Shown piece after piece: positions 4,938-7,509 of a stretch of DNA of 7,509 bases (positions within the stretch are counted from its first letter, which is position 1; each line of letters opens with the position of its first letter). Source of the DNA: an uncultured Devosia sp. (GTDB lineage: Bacteria > Pseudomonadota > Alphaproteobacteria > Rhizobiales > Devosiaceae). The stretch lies in NCBI GenBank assembly GCA_913775215.1, contig CAJYKO010000098.1, forward strand, positions 1 through 7,509, in the 5' to 3' direction. The position numbers and the translations under genes were made by a program. The notes under the pieces were generated by a model, which was not told where the DNA came from, did no database searches, and saw nothing but the letters and a program-made list of their open reading frames with translations.

Positions 4938-6791
4938 TCACCGTGACAAGCGCAGCTGCGAAAGCTGGTTGGCGATGTTCTTAAAGACGTCCACCAGTTC
5001 GGCGGGAGTGTTTGGGAAGAAATAGTAGCCGCTGCCAGAGGAGCAGTCGGTGAGCATCTTGCGCGTCGCCTGGCTCGGTGGCTGGAGGCCGATGGTATAG
5101 ACTTGGATGCCCGCCGCCTTGGCATTGGCGCAGGTCTGGACGGTTTTCACGTCCATGGTAGCCGTCATAGCGGCTTTGCTGTTATGGGCACTATATTCGT
5201 TCTCATTACCGATGATGCCATCCGTGTCAGGAAGGCGGCCATCCTTTCGAAAGCCCCATGATCCATAGATGCCTGTGCCGTTCAAGGTGTCGGAATAGGT
5301 GCGGAAGTCCGGCTCGTTAAAGCCGTCTGTCATGACAATCATGAATTTCGAGACTTGGCCGGGTTTGTAAGGCGCTGCCTCGGACAGCGGTTCTGCGTGC
5401 GACAGGGCATGAAAACCCCAGACGGTCCCTTGTTGAATATTTGTTCCGCCATTTGCCGTCATGCCTTTGATCCGTTGGATGACATCGCTTGCCGCTGCCG
5501 TTAGCGGCAAGATCGAAGCGCTGGGGCAATAGGCGTTGGGACCTGAATTCGCTCCGTCAGTGGGGCGTGCGCCATCATATTTGCAGAGCCGCTCTTGAAG
5601 TTCCCTTGCTGAAAGCAGGCTGTAGACGGTCGTCGAGGTCTGGGTCGAACCAGACGTCGTCGTTGTCGTATCGGTCAAGGCTGGGCCGTCGGCCGCCCTA
5701 CAAGAAGAGGGCGATGTGGTCGTGTTCGACCCGATCACCTTGGTATAATTATAGGTGGTCGCACCCGTGCACGTGGTGACGCCATTTCTGGTCGAGCAGC
5801 CATTCTTGACGATCTGCTCGGTACATGTCTTGACCTGGCACGAGCCCCCAGTGTCGCTGAGATAATTGTTGTAGCTGGCGTAGTTGTTGTACCTGCGATC
5901 GGCCGTGTCCGGCGAGAACATGGGAATGAATAGGGTGTCGCCCGCAACCGCTTCCTGGTCGGTGGTGTCATAGGGTCCACGACGCGCTTCGACACAGCCT
6001 CGCCACTGCACGCCAGTTTGACTGAAAAGATTGCCCCGATTGACCGAGCCTACGAATGGGGTCGTCTCATCGTCGTCATTGTCAAAGTTGAGACGCGAAA
6101 ACGGACTTGTCCCGCTCCAGTCGAGCCATTTTGCATTTTTGAACTGCGTGCCAACATTGACCATAATGGTGAAAGGCACGATTGAAACCCGAACGTCGTC
6201 CTGCTGCGGGGCGTTGGCAAATGGTGTGCAGTTGGTATCGACGTCTTTATAGAAAATGATGTTTGTCGCGCATGTGGCTGCCTGTTTGAGATAGGTCATC
6301 CGGTTGCTCGAGCCCATCGATCCGGAATTGTCGAGCACCATGGCCACTTCGATCGCCATCGACGTTCTGACAGCCTGGGATTCGACATTGGCACTCAGGC
6401 TCGGCACGCCGACGAGCGCGACGAAAGATGTCGGTACAGTAATCTGGGCCTGGAAGTAGATCGTGCCGTCTTCCGGACTGCCCCGAGTGGTCAGAATCTT
6501 GGTCTCGATACTGGAATTGGCGACGCGTTCGATGACGAAAGCCTGCGCCAGTTTCTGCACGTCGGCGGCGTTGAAATTCTTTTCGAACACCTTTGGCTGC
6601 AGCGCCAAAGCCGCGGCATCGAGTGCGAGTTGGGCGCGGTTGCGGCCCTGTTCGAGCGATACGTAATCGACAACGGCCCCGCCCAGCGCGATCAAGACGA
6701 TCGCTATGACGCCGAACATGACGGCGAAGGCGCCGCCTTCATCCTTGCCGAAGCGAACCAGCAAGCGGGTGATCTTCTTTCGCGCCGTCAC
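4938..6791 (-). CDS. TadE/TadG-family Flp pilus assembly protein with VWA domain
   Basis: This 617-residue, membrane-anchored surface or periplasmic protein is of the kind linked to Tad (Flp) pili. After a short basic start and KDEGGAFAVMFGV comes a membrane helix (about 22-44) and then the typical Tad motif RAQLALDAAALA (52-63). A von Willebrand A domain begins near residue 146 with an intact MIDAS motif DNSGS (154-158); Thr450 (GGTN) and Asp489 (MTDG) supply the other metal-site positions. Between the first and second MIDAS elements lies a large insertion (about 213-430), rich in Thr, Asn and Tyr and holding most of the 12 cysteines, with a TTTTTSGSTQTSTT stretch. The start is GTG at 6791, supported by AGAGGA nine bases upstream. 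No other tad gene is in the window. An L,D-transpeptidase gene lies 48 bp upstream on the same strand. Its exact role in pilus assembly, or a separate adhesive role, is not settled. Confidence 0.85.
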   Translation of the reverse strand: MTARKKITRLLVRFGKDEGGAFAVMFGVIAIVLIALGGAVVDYVSLEQGRNRAQLALDAAALALQPKVFEKNFNAADVQKLAQAFVIERVANSSIETKILTTRGSPEDGTIYFQAQITVPTSFVALVGVPSLSANVESQAVRTSMAIEVAMVLDNSGSMGSSNRMTYLKQAATCATNIIFYKDVDTNCTPFANAPQQDDVRVSIVPFTIMVNVGTQFKNAKWLDWSGTSPFSRLNFDNDDDETTPFVGSVNRGNLFSQTGVQWRGCVEARRGPYDTTDQEAVAGDTLFIPMFSPDTADRRYNNYASYNNYLSDTGGSCQVKTCTEQIVKNGCSTRNGVTTCTGATTYNYTKVIGSNTTTSPSSCRAADGPALTDTTTTTSGSTQTSTTVYSLLSARELQERLCKYDGARPTDGANSGPNAYCPSASILPLTAAASDVIQRIKGMTANGGTNIQQGTVWGFHALSHAEPLSEAAPYKPGQVSKFMIVMTDGFNEPDFRTYSDTLNGTGIYGSWGFRKDGRLPDTDGIIGNENEYSAHNSKAAMTATMDVKTVQTCANAKAAGIQVYTIGLQPPSQATRKMLTDCSSGSGYYFFPNTPAELVDVFKNIANQLSQLRLSR

Positions 6792-6839
6792 GCAGACAAT
6801 TCCTCTTATTCGTATACCGACTGTCCCAGCAAATCCTTG

Positions 6840-7469
6840 CTAAAGCACGACCACCTTGGTGTTGAGCTGCACACGGCCGTAGAGATCGATCACATCCTCA
6901 TTGGTCATGCGGATGCAGCCCGAGGAAACATTCTGGCCAATGCTCCAGGGCTGGTTGGTGCCGTGAATGCGATAAAGGGTCGAGCCGAGATAAAGCGCGC
7001 GGGCGCCAAGCGGATTGTCGGGGCCGCCCGCCATCTGGGCCGGCAATTCCGGCTGGCGGCGGCGCATTTCTGAGGGCGGGGTCCAGGTCGGCCATTCAGC
7101 CTTGCGTGTTACGCGATGCGTGCCGCTCCACTCAAAACCGTCTCGCGCGACGCCAATGCCATAGCGAAGGGCACGGCCATCTCCGAGGACGAAGTATAGA
7201 AAATGCGCAGTGCTATCGACGACGATCGTGCCGGAACGCTCACCGGTGGGGTAGGGCACGACCTGACGAAGATAAGCCGGGTGCACATAGGGATTGCCCT
7301 GAAGCGCCAGGGCATGCCGCGGACGCTGCGCACTCACAGTCACGCCGGGCGGCGGAGCAAAGCGCCAGCCCTGCTGAAAGCGCGAATCGGCAAAGCCCGG
7401 CGCGATCTGCGCCGCTAGAATAAGCAAACCAGCCAAAAAACCCGAAACAAGACGCTTGATGCTGATCAT
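6840..7469 (-). CDS. Secreted L,D-transpeptidase (YkuD/ErfK family)
   Basis: This 209-residue periplasmic enzyme of the class that makes 3-3 peptidoglycan cross-links or attaches proteins to peptidoglycan has a signal peptide at residues 1-27 (MISIKRLVSGFLAGLLILAA..., cleavage likely after GFA). The YkuD domain runs from about 79 (SGTIVVDSTAHFLYFV) to the C-terminus. The catalytic signature is complete: His169 in YRIHGTNQPWSIG and Cys185 in SSGCIRM, with Arg187 and the following NEDVIDLY. The sequence LPAQMAGGPDNPLGARALYL is also typical of the alphaproteobacterial ErfK group. The ATG at 7469 has a GGGGG Shine-Dalgarno-like run about 10 bases upstream. The TadG-like gene follows after about 47 bp, so the pair may share a transcript. 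No promoter can be assigned because only 40 bases of upstream sequence are present. Which bond it forms in the cell is not shown by sequence. Confidence 0.93.
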   Translation of the reverse strand: MISIKRLVSGFLAGLLILAAQIAPGFADSRFQQGWRFAPPPGVTVSAQRPRHALALQGNPYVHPAYLRQVVPYPTGERSGTIVVDSTAHFLYFVLGDGRALRYGIGVARDGFEWSGTHRVTRKAEWPTWTPPSEMRRRQPELPAQMAGGPDNPLGARALYLGSTLYRIHGTNQPWSIGQNVSSGCIRMTNEDVIDLYGRVQLNTKVVVL

Positions 7470-7509
7470 CGCTTTGACGCCCCCATGAAATATCAGGGAT
7501 TTTGCGATA

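Overview
The window looks like chromosomal DNA of an alphaproteobacterium, most likely of the order Hyphomicrobiales. A Devosia-like genus is my guess, but it cannot be proved from this sequence. The grounds are: high-GC coding sequence; a PdhS/PleC/DivL-type cytoplasmic kinase-like protein; a tRNA-His with A73 and a G1-U72 pair instead of the usual bacterial G-1:C73; and a GC-rich dispersed-type intergenic palindrome. All five protein genes lie on the minus strand. The only plus-strand gene is the tRNA.

Reading in the direction of transcription (high to low coordinates): (1) 7469-6840 encodes a small secreted L,D-transpeptidase (YkuD fold). It is followed after 47 bp by (2) 6791-4938, a TadG-like protein with an N-terminal membrane anchor and a von Willebrand A domain carrying a large Cys/Thr-rich insertion. 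These two may be co-transcribed. (3) tRNA-His(GTG), 4848-4924, runs tail-to-tail against the TadG-like gene and has a good sigma70-type promoter at 4777-4805. (4) A divergent intergenic region, 4589-4847, separates the tRNA from (5) a PAS-containing, PdhS-family histidine-kinase homologue (4542-1972) whose phosphoacceptor His and other catalytic residues are replaced. (6) After a 128-bp gap comes a peptide/nickel-type ABC transporter: the substrate-binding protein (1843-365), then a GC-rich inverted repeat (243-350), then the first 78 residues of a DppB-type permease that runs off the left edge.

Functionally the window joins three unrelated modules: envelope and surface proteins (L,D-transpeptidase and Tad-like protein), a cell-cycle-type signalling pseudokinase beside tRNA-His, and an ABC importer. 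I see no mobile element, CRISPR array, phage gene or defence system. The most interesting item is the kinase homologue, which has lost every key residue of the HisKA H-box and most ATP-binding motifs yet keeps the PdhS-type helical sequence. It may act as a DivL-like allosteric scaffold.
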